From: Hsuehochloa calcarea
Lineage: Eukaryota > Streptophyta > Magnoliopsida > Poales > Poaceae
Length of the DNA: 64,000 bases
Direction of reading: 5' to 3'
Assembly: GCA_036346395.1 (NCBI GenBank)
Contig: CM070615.1
Span: 25,167,282-25,231,281 of the forward strand
Of the stretch, positions 44,260 through 56,439 are shown one piece after another. The translations under genes were made by a program, and so were the position numbers. Under the pieces are notes generated by a model. It made no database searches. It had not been told where the DNA came from and saw only the letters and a list, made by a program, of their open reading frames with translations. Within the stretch, counting starts at the first letter, position 1; each line of letters opens with the position of its first letter.

Positions 44260-45984
44260 GTGCTCGCGCTTCACACACACAAATGCCACGGCGGCGGCTG
44301 CGGCGGCGCGGCGTTGTCACCTTCTCTTGCCTCCATGCCGGCGCCGCCGCTCCCCGCGCTCCTGGCTGGCCTCGCCCGCCGCGCGACATCCCCGTCCGCG
44401 GCGAGGCAGCTCCACGCGCAGCTCCTCCTCCGTGGACTCTCGCTCCCCGCCCGCGCCGCCGTCACGCTCATCGCCTCGTCCTCCTCCCCACGCTACGCCC
44501 GCGCCGTCTTCGACAGCGTCCCGGCCGCCACCGCCAACGTCTATCTCTGGACGGCTACCATCTCCTCCTACGCGAAGCACGCCTTCCCCACGCTCGCGGC
44601 CGAGGCGTTTGTGCTGTTCAGGCTCATGCTCCGGTCGGGCACGCGGCCGAACGCCTTCACTGTGAGCTCCGTGCTCAAGTCCTGCACGACGGGCCGAGCC
44701 GTCCGTGAGGTGTGCCAGGTGCATGGGTTCTTGGCGAAGGCTGGGTTGGGCTCCTCCGTGCACGTGGGTGCTGCATTGCTTGATTTGTATGGGAATCTTG
44801 GTCGGGTGGCGGATGCAAGGAGGGTGTTCGACGAAATGCCTACGAGGAACGTGGTGGTGGGGAACACTATGGTGGCATGTTATGCTAGAGCAGGGGATGT
44901 GGCGGCTGCGTGGGAGGTGTTTGACGGTATGGTGGAGAGGGACCCGATCTCGTGGAATACGCTCATGTCGGGGTACCTGCGGCAGGGAGATGCTGGTGTC
45001 GTGAGGGATCTGTTTGATGAGATGCCGGAGAGGAATGTGAACAGCTGGAACATCATGATCGCTGCGTGCTCGGAGGCGGGGTTGTGTGCTGATGCGGTAA
45101 GGGTGTTCAATCGGATGAGGCTGGTGAGGTTCCAGCCTGATGCTGCAACAATGGCTGTGTTGATGTCTGCATGCGCGCAGCTTGGTTCTTTGTCAGTTGC
45201 AAGGCAAGTGCATGGACTTTTACAGAAGGGTTGTGTTGAGATGAACTGCCATATGCGGAATTCTTGGGCTGACATGTACGCCAAGTGTGGCCTAATCAGT
45301 GAGGCTCATTTCTTGTTTCTCGAGACACATCCAAAGGATGCAGTGTCTTACAATGTGATGATCTGTGCTCTTGCGCACCATGGACTTGGCAGAGATGCAC
45401 TGGAGCTTTTCGATGAGATGGTTAAGGATGGGTTGCAACCTGATGCAGTCACATTTCTTGGTGTTTTATCAGCTTGTGCTCATGCGGGGCTAGTTGACGA
45501 TGGAAACAGCTATTTTGAGTCCATGAGAACAACCTATGCAATTGAGCAATCCCTAGATCACTATGCTTGCATGGTGGATCTTTATGGCCGAGCTGGGCTT
45601 ATCGAAGAAGCACACTGCTTAGTGAAGACAATGCCAGTGAAGCCACATGCAGGTGTCTGGGGAGCCTTGCTCAATGCCTGCAGGAATCATTGCCATGTTG
45701 AGGTCGGTGAGATTGCAGCTAGAGAACTTATCAAAATAGAACCTGGGAATCCTGGAAACTACGTTCTCCTTGCGAACACACTAGCTCGTGGTCGGCGATG
45801 GGATGCTGTTGAGGATGTGCGGCGATCGATGAGAGGAAAGGGTATAGACAAAACGGCAGGTTGCAGCTGGGTTGAAGTGGACACTGTTGTTCATGAGTTC
45901 TTGATGGGGGACTTTAGCCATCCCAATTTTCATGGGATTTACAGTATTCTGGAGCAGCTGTATGTGCAATTGATTTTGCTTTGA
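44260..45984 (+). CDS. Pentatricopeptide repeat protein, PLS class with E/E+ C-terminus
   Basis: This intact intronless gene encodes 574 residues. Tandem P, L and S motifs run from about residue 48 to 465, with typical blocks such as DARRVFDEMPTRNVVVGNTM (185-204), DPISWNTLMSGYL (228-240) and DAVTFLGVLSACAHAGLVDD (395-414). The E motif (VWGALLNACRNH, 466-477) and E+ region (AGCSWVEVDTVVHEFLMGDF, 533-552) follow, and the protein stops without a DYW deaminase domain. Such proteins bind organelle RNA and guide C-to-U editing, recruiting a deaminase in trans. A second Met at residue 26 (44335) begins a basic, transit-like sequence (MPAPPLPALLAGLARR) and may be the true start. Very high 5' GC is usual for grasses. 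The target RNA cannot be told here. Confidence 0.92.
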   Translation: MLALHTHKCHGGGCGGAALSPSLASMPAPPLPALLAGLARRATSPSAARQLHAQLLLRGLSLPARAAVTLIASSSSPRYARAVFDSVPAATANVYLWTATISSYAKHAFPTLAAEAFVLFRLMLRSGTRPNAFTVSSVLKSCTTGRAVREVCQVHGFLAKAGLGSSVHVGAALLDLYGNLGRVADARRVFDEMPTRNVVVGNTMVACYARAGDVAAAWEVFDGMVERDPISWNTLMSGYLRQGDAGVVRDLFDEMPERNVNSWNIMIAACSEAGLCADAVRVFNRMRLVRFQPDAATMAVLMSACAQLGSLSVARQVHGLLQKGCVEMNCHMRNSWADMYAKCGLISEAHFLFLETHPKDAVSYNVMICALAHHGLGRDALELFDEMVKDGLQPDAVTFLGVLSACAHAGLVDDGNSYFESMRTTYAIEQSLDHYACMVDLYGRAGLIEEAHCLVKTMPVKPHAGVWGALLNACRNHCHVEVGEIAARELIKIEPGNPGNYVLLANTLARGRRWDAVEDVRRSMRGKGIDKTAGCSWVEVDTVVHEFLMGDFSHPNFHGIYSILEQLYVQLILL

Positions 45985-46930
45985 AGGAATAGAGGGGTGG
46001 TTACTTCTGCTGGCTGTCATCATACACTGTCAGGAAAGCACAATTATCAAGATTTTTTTATCCATTCATTTTAACAAGAAGAGGTGTCTGTGAGAAGCCG
46101 AAGGCAACGGTCTGAACTGTAACTTTACAGAGGTGCTGCCTCAAGGATGTTTTCATTTCATAATGGCAGCAGAAATACTGGAATATAAAAATGTGCCAAA
46201 CTAAAGTATGCTGCATCATCCATGATATGAAAGAGACAAAACCCGATTGAGGTAAGTTCTTCACTTTGTGTGTGTTGTGTACAAATTTATGTTAGAACTG
46301 CATATACCTACACAAAATATTATAAATGTAGTGTCAGAGGTGATGCAACATTGCAGACCGATTGATAAGTAGAGAATGCATATTAACAGCATTATGTGCA
46401 CTGTTTGCAGGATACGGACTTCCACTCATTTGGTTCTTAACTGCTCTTGTGATGAGGAGATATGGATCACTGGGCTTCTACATATCAACATACAGAGCTG
46501 CTAGATCATTGCTTGAGGCAATATTAATGCAGATAATACAAGAACTTTGGACTTATTGTTGACAATTTAGCTTGTGGCAATTATGGAATGAGCTAAATAG
46601 AAGGATTTTTTTTTTGACAAGAAGTATGATTGTCACTCAAATTCAGTGATATGTTCAGAGTTCTGCTGGTAACTTTCCTATACTTAATTCTCGATACATT
46701 TGTTTGTAGTTTTTCACTTCTGTTTTCTATTAACTTATCTCTAAATTTTATTAGTCAGATACAAAACTGAGGTTATATTTCCACAGAAAGAAGTTGCAGC
46801 ATTTTGCCACAAAATAGGGGAATTGAGGAAGCATACAGAAGTAGAATACAGAATCAAAACAACAAATATGGGAATAGCTCGTTCTTAGAAAGGATCGCAA
46901 ACTTCCTTTACATATGGATTCATGGTACAT
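45985..46930. other. Downstream flank of the PPR gene
   Basis: AT-rich sequence with the likely PPR 3' UTR. No domain or repeat was recognised. Confidence 0.35.
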
Positions 46931-46946
46931 ATGAACTCAAATAATT

Positions 46947-47454
46947 TTTTTTAGAGTAGGAAGGGCAGAGCCCCTCGATTTCCATTAACAGAAACAGAGC
47001 AGAGTTCACTACAGAGTTCAGCAAACTAAAAAAAGAAAAATAAAACAAGACTGGGGTCTAACTGTTGTGAGCCAGCCGACCTCACAACAGCAAAACAAAA
47101 TTACAACCATCGACGTTTCAAACTCGCATAAGCAGCTAAAAACAGACAGTTGACACACAGAGCACCTCCTCCAGAGCTGACATGCTATCCTCCTCAGCCA
47201 TTCGCAATCTATTGAATGCCATCCTCTTGAAGACGAGTAGATCTCAGACGCCACTTGCTCTTGAAGCCTGGCTTCCTCCCGTAGCTGTTCTCTGTTTAGC
47301 TCCTTCGTCTGCAACACCATCCACTGGTTAATCCAGTAGCAAGATGTAAAAACCACAGAAGTGGGATCAGCAGGCATTTTATTTCTGAAGCACACAGCAT
47401 TTCGTGCCTTCCAGATCGCCCAGAGCACTGCTGAAACACCCACCATCAACAGAC
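46947..47454 (-). mobile_element. 5'-truncated LINE (L1-type) with 16-bp target duplication
   Basis: The perfect repeat ATGAACTCAAATAATT flanks the insert (46931-46946 and 47455-47470). A run of eight T on the plus strand after the left copy is the poly(A) tail of a minus-strand insertion. The minus strand encodes VLWAIWKARNAVCFRNKMPA and DPTSVVFTSCYWINQWMVLQ, the conserved C-terminal tail of plant LINE reverse transcriptase polyproteins. At 508 bp, it is a dead-on-arrival copy. Confidence 0.88.
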
Positions 47455-47470
47455 ATGAACTCAAATAATT

Positions 47471-48098
47471 GATCTATATATGGGAATCATTGTACAAGTA
47501 GAGCCTGATGAGTCTCAGAAATGCCTGCCTCATTTCTAATGAAAACTTGTAGTCAGGGAGGTGAGACCATGCCTAGGGTGAACAAGTTTTTACACTTGTC
47601 AAGCCCACATCATAGGCTTGATTTAACATCGATGTGAAAGGTATTAAAATATGACCAAAGATGTCTACTTTCCTACAATATTCTAAACTTTTGGATGTGG
47701 GAATTTTTACAACTAATGTATGTTTTTTTTAAAAAAATAAATACATCCATACATTAGACAGTAAGCAAAGTTTCTAAGTGAAGTTCTAAAATTTACTAGT
47801 AGTTAATAATCCTTAGTTGGGAAAGGGTGAAAGGCTACAAGATAGTGATGTTAGGATTTGTGGGAAAACAGTCAATGCAATCACACTTGTGCTTTAAGTG
47901 CATGCGCCCATAGAAATTTGCATAGCAAAAACTCTTCTTCTTTTTTTGGGAAAAAAGTTGCATAGAAAGAACATGATAATCCTTCCTTTTGGGCAACATT
48001 GTTTTTTTTTATAAAAAAAACAGAGTTGCATAGCAAGAACATGATCAATTTAACAGAATTGATAATACACGCTCTGGTCACCAGACTCACCACCTCTT
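47471..48098. other. Intergenic DNA downstream of the first lectin receptor kinase
   Basis: Includes the kinase 3' UTR. A short duplication (GTTGCATAG-AAGAACATGAT with poly-T/poly-A, at about 47957-47980 and 48024-48045) is visible. No gene seen. Confidence 0.4.
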
Positions 48099-50126
48099 TC
48101 ATCTTCCCCCAGAAAGGTCTGTTATAGATGTCGCCATGGAGGGACATGGCACAACCTGCTCATCATAACCTTCATCTTTGCTAGCATCAATGCTTAAGAA
48201 ACTAGGTGGGAAATCTGGGAGTGGTACATCCCTTTCCAGGTACTGCATTACTAGTCGCATGCAGGGCCTTTTCTTGGGTAGTGAGTGGGAGCACAGGAGT
48301 CCAAGTTTTAGCACTAGCTCTACCTCCTCAGTGACATGGTCTTCTTCTAACCTTGTGTCTATGCAATCAACGATTGAACCACTTTGCCATGTGTTGAGCA
48401 CCCAATCTGCTAGCACTAAAGGCTCGCCATGGGGGTTCACCTCAATTGGCCGCCTTCCACAGGCAACTTCCAGCATAAATATGCCAAATGCATACACATC
48501 AGTCACCTTGGTCGCCTTCCCAAGCCTGGCCAGCTCAGGAGCAATGTAACCCCATGTGCCTGCCACACGCGTGGTATGGGCATCGGCTTCGTGGTCGTGC
48601 AACCTTGCAAGGCCGAAATCACCTAGCCTCCCATTCATTTCATCATCAAGTAGCACGTTGCTCGCTTTAATATCTCGATGGATAACAACACTCTCCCAGT
48701 CCTCATGCAAGTACAGGAGGCCAGATGTGACTCCTTTGATGGTGTGAAGCCTTTGAGCCCAATCTAGAGTTGGCTTATCTCTGTTATGCAAGTACGTATC
48801 AAGGCTACCATTGGGCATATAGTCATAGACCAAAAGAAGCTCCTGCCTGTGGCGGCAGTAGCCAATCAGTTGGACAAGGTTACGGTGGCGGAGGTGACCG
48901 AGGATGGTGATCTCAGCCATGAATTCCTTCATCCCCTGCTTTGACTCTGGAGACACCCGCTTGATTGCAATAGTCTGCTTAGAGACAGCCAGCACACCCT
49001 TGTAGACTCTCCCAAATCCTCCTTTTCCAAGGAGTGCCTTTTTGTTGAAACCGCTGGTGGCAGAAAATATTTCTTTGTACGTGAAGGACGGCAGCCCACA
49101 CTCAATTTCCCATTTTTCATGTCCAAGGGTTTCCTTCAACCATGACTTGACATCAAAAGAAACAAGAACAACAACTAAAACCAAGGCAATGGGAACCAAA
49201 GTGACTGTTGGTAGGAGAACATTCCTGGGGATGTTCATGTCCTCGCTGATGTGATTTTCGTGTTGATTTTGTACAGGAAGATTTGCCAGGATTTGATTGA
49301 GAGTGAAGTAATTGAGCGGTGGAGCTTCCCCATTTTCTATGAAACTCCAGCCGAGAACATAATGGCTGCAATTGATTTGCCCAGTTGCTGCAGAAAACCC
49401 AGTATATACAAAGTCAGAGTTTGACAGCAAAGACGAGAGATTTACAGTGGATGATAACTGTGGTGGACGTTGGGGTTCAGAAAACTGGAACTCGACGAAT
49501 TTTTCAAAGGTGACATTTAGCTTGTGCTCCCTGCTATCATAGTCCACCCACACTTGTATCGGTTTGCCACTGCCAAGTTCGGTGCTTTGGAACCTGCTGT
49601 TGGACCTGTAGAAGCTTGTGGTATGGGATTCAACAGAGACCAAGCTTTCGACATTGATCCCAACATGGTTGCTGTCAATGTCGTTGAGCTCGATTGCAAA
49701 GAAGAATTGGTCACCTGAGTTAGAGCTGTTACCGCCTATGTTAGGAAAGCCCAGGTACTGACCCGAGGAGTTGCTGTGCAGCTCCATGGTGGAAGAGAGC
49801 ACGAAGGCCATCCCATGAGTTCCCCAGAGGCTTTCGGTTGCATCAGACGTGACGGCAAACACGAAGGTTGTTGAGAAGGAAGGCCCGCCACCACCGGAGC
49901 TGATTCTCTTGCTGCTGAAATTAAGAGGCTTGCTGTAGAAAGCATCCCCTTCCGTCAGGGTAACGCCATGGGTGAGCCTTATAGCATGGCCCGTGATAGA
50001 TGCTTGGCCATTGAGCTTCAGATCGGTCCCAGAGAAACCGTTGAAGATGAGTTCGTCGGCGCTGACACTGCGCATAAACGCATGGATGTTGGCAACAACG
50101 GTGAGGAGGAGGAGATGGTTACCCAT
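48099..50126 (-). CDS. L-type lectin-domain receptor-like kinase (intact)
   Basis: This intronless gene encodes 675 residues, the usual size for the family. A signal peptide (1-23) precedes a legume-lectin ectodomain (about 24-265, starting DELIFNGFSGTDLKLNG, with SFSTTFVFAV and the HVGINVESL strand). A transmembrane helix (303-324) follows, then a Ser/Thr kinase (about 362-635): glycine loop GKGGFGRVYKG, Lys389, Glu405, HRD at 483-485, DFG at 503-505 and APE at 529-531. All catalytic residues are present and Arg precedes Asp, so an active RD kinase is expected. The family senses extracellular cues such as eATP, pathogens or salt stress at the plasma membrane; the ligand here is unknown. A tandem, frameshifted paralogue lies upstream in the same orientation. 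Confidence 0.95.
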   Translation of the reverse strand: MGNHLLLLTVVANIHAFMRSVSADELIFNGFSGTDLKLNGQASITGHAIRLTHGVTLTEGDAFYSKPLNFSSKRISSGGGGPSFSTTFVFAVTSDATESLWGTHGMAFVLSSTMELHSNSSGQYLGFPNIGGNSSNSGDQFFFAIELNDIDSNHVGINVESLVSVESHTTSFYRSNSRFQSTELGSGKPIQVWVDYDSREHKLNVTFEKFVEFQFSEPQRPPQLSSTVNLSSLLSNSDFVYTGFSAATGQINCSHYVLGWSFIENGEAPPLNYFTLNQILANLPVQNQHENHISEDMNIPRNVLLPTVTLVPIALVLVVVLVSFDVKSWLKETLGHEKWEIECGLPSFTYKEIFSATSGFNKKALLGKGGFGRVYKGVLAVSKQTIAIKRVSPESKQGMKEFMAEITILGHLRHRNLVQLIGYCRHRQELLLVYDYMPNGSLDTYLHNRDKPTLDWAQRLHTIKGVTSGLLYLHEDWESVVIHRDIKASNVLLDDEMNGRLGDFGLARLHDHEADAHTTRVAGTWGYIAPELARLGKATKVTDVYAFGIFMLEVACGRRPIEVNPHGEPLVLADWVLNTWQSGSIVDCIDTRLEEDHVTEEVELVLKLGLLCSHSLPKKRPCMRLVMQYLERDVPLPDFPPSFLSIDASKDEGYDEQVVPCPSMATSITDLSGGR

Positions 50127-50243
50127 ATCTACAACTGAGTTAAATTAACACAGAATTACACAGTTAACTACTGGAGCTGGGCAGCTGGTAGCCCAACAAT
50201 GCTGAAGAAGGCCATCTGGTCGATGGGGATGCAAGACTAGCAG
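50127..50243 (-). other. 5' flank of the intact lectin receptor kinase
   Basis: A short spacer between the start codon and the duplicated block, presumably the 5' UTR. No TATA box could be assigned with confidence. Confidence 0.3.
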
Positions 50244-50586
50244 CAGCGAATCGTGGACTTGTTCCGGGTGCGTCGTCGTCGACTATGTCAGGACTCATGG
50301 TCAGATTTTTCTGAGCAGTGATAGTGTGAACATCTTCTAGCAATAGGTGCTGTGCATCTTCATATGTCCTACTTCGTTGTCCTGTCCTTTTCATAAGCGC
50401 ATTTAATTCACTAATCGCCCTGTAGATCAAGGTAACTAATTTGCGCGTTTGGCAGTGATAGTGTGAACATCTTCTAGCAGTCCTGTCCTTTTCTGAGCAG
50501 TGATAGTGTGAACATCTTCTAGCAATATGTACTTAATTGATGCACGATTCCATTCACTAATCGCCCTGTAGATCAAGGTAACTAAT

Positions 50587-50606
50587 TTGCGTGTTTGGCA
50601 GAATGC

Positions 50607-50640
<34 letters not shown>

Positions 50641-50880
50641 CTGGCACCCTTACCTCTTTGCTCTCGCTTTCCTCTACCTTCCTGTCCACCTTTGCACCTC
50701 AAAGGTCATCACCGTACCGACGAACTCGTCTACGATGGCTTCTTGGAAGCCGATCTGAAGCTCAATGGCCAAGCTTTGCGGAGAGGCGACCTGTTGAGTC
50801 TAACCAATGTCCCAGGTGGTACAAGCGGCCATGCTTTGTGCAGTTATCTGAAGATCAATGGCTTTGTCCATTGTGTGTGA
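50587..50880 (+). pseudogene. Lectin-domain fragment of a receptor kinase, copy 1
   Basis: The frame of 97 codons contains TDELVYDGFLEADLKLNGQA and LLSLTNVPGGTSGHALCSYL, the N-terminal strands of the L-type lectin ectodomain, then stops at HCV. It is preceded by a Leu/Ser/Pro-rich stretch coded by a (CT)n tract, which mimics a signal peptide. The rest of the lectin domain, transmembrane segment and kinase are missing. It points away from the intact kinase (head-to-head). The frame is open in two copies, so a short secreted product cannot be excluded. Confidence 0.7.
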
Positions 50881-50937
50881 TAACTAATCTATTGATATTT
50901 CTGTTGAGATGCCGAAGAAATAAGTGGATCATACTAT

Positions 50938-51876
<939 letters not shown>

Positions 51877-53083
51877 GTTATTGATTCAAGATCCGCACCA
51901 GAAGCCGAGAAAGAAACATATGTTGTCTTTCAACATCGACAACGGGAACAATTTTGATCATGTTTATATGTGGGGAAAAATCTGAGCATGTTTTGGAACT
52001 TTTGCATAAATTAATTATTGAAATTATATGCAAACAACATATTGAAGGAATTTTTGAGAAAAAATATAGAATACATAAAATTCTAGAAAATTTACACAAG
52101 AAAACATACCGAATCACGAAGCGTCCACACAAATTTTCATAATTTTTGGAGCCCGTTTACTATATTTAGAAATTCGATAAACCTTCTGACTTTTCTGAGC
52201 AATGATAGTGTGATTTTTTAAAATATTTTTATTTTAATAAATAATTAAAAATAAATAGTCATTTTTGTTTATAAAAATGGGCTCCCATCGTCATTTTAAC
52301 TGGCGATAGAGTCCCTGTCGCAATTGAAACAGTTATGTTGCTGTTTCAACTGGCGAAAGGATCTCTATCTCTAATTCAAATGGCGACAGAAGCCTGTCTC
52401 TAATTCAAATAGCGATAGGAGTTTTTTTAAAAAAATTAAATTTTATTATAATATTGGTAATATCTTTTAGTGTCTACGCAACCAATAATTTTCGAAAAGA
52501 TAAGAGAATACGAAGTAGAGAACTATTTAGGAGTTTTGGTGTGACCAAATATATTTGCAATGCGATTTCGTCAGTGTGATTACAAAAATAGCTCCGTTCA
52601 GCGGTGCAATATAAAAATACCCCCTTCGGTCGCGCGATTACAAAAATAGCCCCAATTTTTTTAGAGTACTGATTGAAATCATAGAGAGGTAATGACTTGG
52701 AAACTAGGGTGTGGTCATTTCGAGTACGAAAAGGCTCTAACTAAGGTGGTGTGGGACAGTGGTATAGCCAGCCTGTTCCTGTGGGGTCAATTGATCCTAT
52801 AGGTTTTTGCACACAAAAAAAGCCTAGTTAGGACTAATATTTATATATAAGTCTATAAAAGTCTAAAGATTTTATAATAGTTGATCCCATAAGTTTTGAG
52901 ACCTGGCTACGCCATTGGTGTGGGGTGTTGGATGCTGACTCCTTCACATAGTTATATGTACACACAATAAGAACAAATAGTATCAAAACATAATACTAGC
53001 ATAATGTAAGTTATATATAAATTAATATTTACATGACATAACTGATATTAATAAGAATAAATATCTACTCATTGGCTCTAAAG

Positions 53084-53435
53084 GCCGCAAAACGTGCTTA
53101 CATTTAGATGCCATTTCTCAAAGGTGTCCTCTGCTGATACTAGTTTAATGTTTCTATCTTTCAGTCTGACAAGGTGACTTCTCTTGCCGGATTAATTGCA
53201 CGCGAAGAAAGACACTGTTCTGGTGCTTCTTGAGGTTTACACATTTATCTGACATCTTGCATTCATTTGTCAGAATTCAGAATGAAACCATGTTTGAGAC
53301 TGCTAAACCACTCTTCACAATCGACAAAGCATATAAATTCTATAACAAGCTTCTTTAAAACAAAAATGCGGAGAGGACAGTAGAATCTACGACAAAGTTT
53401 AATGATAGCAAGATTTTAAAGAGGGGAGGGGAGTA
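53084..53435. other. Spacer between the duplicated block and the second kinase
   Basis: This sequence is not shared between the two units and presumably includes the 3' UTR of the second kinase. No gene seen. Confidence 0.4.
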
Positions 53436-55446
53436 TCATCTTCCTCCAGAGAGACTGGTCAGAGTTGTAGCCACGGATGGACATGGCTCGACAAACTGGT
53501 CAATCTCTTGGTCCAAGGCCGGATCGATGGTCAGAAAGCTTTGTGGAAATTCTGGAAGTGTTGCTCCTCCTTCCAGATACATCATAACCAGGCGCATGCA
53601 CGGCCGCGCCTTGGGCAACGAATGAGAACACAGCAAAGCAAGCTTCAGTACAAATTCTACCTCCTCCGGGACGTAATCTTCCAGCTTTGGGTCTACGTTC
53701 CGCGTGATCGAACCACTTTGCCATGTGCTGAGAACCCAATCTGCCAGCGTAGCAGGCTCACCGCGAGCGTCTGCCGCGCCGGTCGGTCTTGTTCCGCAGA
53801 CCACCTCCATCATGAACACGCCGAACGCAAACACGTCGGTCACCTTGGTTGCCTTGCCTAGCCGGGCCAGCTCCGGGGCCATGTACCCCCAGGTGCCTGC
53901 CACACGCGTGGTGTGCGTATCGGCTCCGTGGTCGTGCAGCCTCGCGAGGCCAAAGTCGCCGAGCCTCTCGTTCATGTCGTTGTCGAGGAGTACATTGCTT
54001 GCCTTGATGTCTCGATGGATGATGACCCGCTCCCAATCCTCATGGAGGTAGAGGAGGCCAGAAGCTACGCCTCTGATGATGCGAAGCCGCTCAGCCCAAT
54101 CGAGGGTGGGCTTATCCTTGTCATACAGGTACCTATCAAGGCTTCCGTTAGGCATATAATCATACACCAGGAGCAGCTCCTGCCTATGCCTGCAGTAGCC
54201 AAGCAGTTGAACAAGGTTACGGTGGCGAACTTGACCAAGGATGGCGATCTCGGCCATGAACTCCTTCTTCCCCTGCTTCGACTCCGGTGACACCCGCTTG
54301 ACTGCGACACTCTGCGTAGAGGTAGGCAGCACTCCTCTGTACACCCTTCCAAAACCTCCTTTCCCAAGGAGCATCCTGTCACTGAAGCCTTCAGTGGCAG
54401 TGACTAATTCCTTGTATGTGAAAGACGGCGTCCTGCACTCGATCTCCCACCCATCTTCTTCCCTCGCCTTCCTCAAACGCCAACAGATCAGAACAGCAAG
54501 AGCGAGTAGGACGACTGCTGGTACAATGGATGGAGCACCCAGAATGCTCATTTCGTCGGAAACTTGAGTACGGGCGTGGTGTCCAAGTTCCTTTACGAGT
54601 CCAAATGGCAGTGCAGAGTAGTCCAGTGTCTGAGCCTCCCCATCTAGCTTGAAACTCCAGCCAAGAATATAGTGGCTGGAGGTGACCTTGTCACTTGCTG
54701 CGGAAAACCCGGCGTACACCGAGCTCGACGACAACACGGATGAGAGATTGACGGTGGTTGATAGCAGCGGACGACTGGGTTTAGGCGTCTGGCAAGGTGC
54801 TAAGGTGACATCCAGGCGGTAAGATTCGCTATCGTAGTCCACCCACACTTGCATCGGTTTGCCACTCCTAAGCACAACGCTCTGGAACTCGCCGTTGGAG
54901 TCGTAGAAACCGGCAGGGTGGGAATCGACCGAGCAAGCTGTTGACATCGATCCCGACGTGGTTGTCGTCGATGTCGTTGACCTCGGGGTTTTCGACGGTG
55001 TCGAGCTCGATAGCGAAGAAGGCACGGTCGTCTGAGTTTGAGTATGGGAGGCCCAGGTACTGACCTGGCGAGCTGTCACTGTCAGACAGCTCGTTGGTGC
55101 TTGATAGCATGAAGGCCAGCCCGTGGCCTTTATAGCGCTTGAAGCCGATGGCGAACACGAAGGTTGTCGAGAAGGAGACGACAGGCCCAGCGGGGAGCTT
55201 GTGGAAGCTGAGAGGAAAGCTGCACAAAGCATAGCCGCTTGTACCATCTGGGATGTTGGTTAGACTCAAGATCTGTTCGCTGACCAGCAAAGCTCGGCCA
55301 CCGAGGTTCAGATCGGCGCCGAAGAAGCCGTTGTAGATGAGTTCGTCGGTGCCGGAGATGACCTCTGAGGGGCGGAGGTGGATAGGACGATGGAGGAGGA
55401 GGAGGAGGAGGAGGAGATAACTAACACGTGAAGAGGGAGGGATCAT
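53436..55446 (-). pseudogene. L-type lectin receptor-like kinase with one frameshift
   Basis: The N-terminal part (55446 to about 54935) reads a signal peptide, TDELIYNGFFGADLNLGGRA and on to HVGIDVNSL. At about 54930-54937 the frame changes by one base, after which GFYDSNGEFQ, the rest of the lectin domain, a transmembrane helix (VPAVVLLALAVLICW) and a complete RD kinase (GKGGFGRVYRG, VAVKRVS, HRDIKASNVLLD, DFGLARL, GTWGYMAPE) follow to the stop. All kinase residues are present and no other break was seen. Either the allele is a young pseudogene truncated in the lectin domain, or the assembly has a single indel here. It ends with LSGGR like its intact tandem partner, so the two arose by duplication. 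Confidence 0.85.
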
Positions 55447-56022
55447 TCTGTCGTAAAGGTTACTATAACTGTCTGAACTAGGATTTTACGTGGTGAACGA
55501 GAAGAGGGAGGGATCATTCCCGCGCGAACTCGAAGAGTACTTGACCGCGGGTAAATCTTTGATGAAGAGTAAACGGTATCCGCGTATCTGTGCCTGTCAG
55601 GCTGTCAGCAAAATAAAGTATAGTGCTACTCCAGCAAAATAAAGTATCCGCGAATCGTGGACTTCTTCCGGGTGCGTCGTCGTCGACTATGTCAGGACTC
55701 ATGGCCAGATTTTTCTGAGCAGTGATAGTGTGAACATCTTCTAGCAATAGGTGCTGTGCATCTTCACATGTCCTGCTTCTCCGTCGTGTCCTTGTCATAA
55801 GCGCATTTAATTCTTGTTGCTGAAAGGAACATTTGCCGCTATGCATTTGCCATTCCAAAAAGATCACCCCTTCACATTGCCAAAAAGATCACCCCTTCAC
55901 ATTTCAGAGCGACTTGACCTGACCTGTATCATGTTCACTCTTAAGCGCGGCTTTTGCACTATATGTACTTAATTGCCGCACGATTCCATTCACTAATCGT
56001 CGTGTAGATCAAGGTAACTAAT

Positions 56023-56373
56023 TTGCGCGTTTGGCAGAATGCGCTCTCTCTCTCTCTGCACCCTTACCTTTTTCCTCTCGCCTTCCACTACCTTCCTGTC
56101 CACCTTTGCACCTCAAAGGTCTCTCTCTCTCTCTCGACACCCTTACCTCTTTCCTCTCGCCTTCCTTTACCTTCTTGTCCACCTTTGCACCTCAAAACTC
56201 ATCACTGTACCGACGAACTCGTCCACGATGGCTTCTTGGAAGCCGATCTGAAGCTCAATGGCCAAGCTTTGCGGACAGGCGACCTGTTGAGTCTAACCAA
56301 TGTCCCAGGTGGTACAAGCGGCCACGCTTTGTGCAGTTATCTGAAGCTCAACGGCTTTGTTCATTGTGTGTGA
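56023..56373 (+). pseudogene. Lectin-domain fragment of a receptor kinase, copy 2
   Basis: Open for 116 codons and ending at the same place as copy 1, with TDELVHDGFLEADLKLNGQA and LSLTNVPGGTSGHALCSYLK. Its CT-rich leader is duplicated relative to copy 1, which keeps the frame open. Conservation of the frame in both copies may be recent descent and not selection. Confidence 0.68.
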
Positions 56374-56439
56374 TAACTAATCTATTGATATTTCTGTTGA
56401 GATGTCGCAGAAATTAAGCATATAGGTGGAACATGTTAT

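Noticed and set aside
46362..46562. 66-residue frame downstream of the PPR gene
   Set aside because: No domain, no codon bias, and no sign of splicing to the PPR gene.
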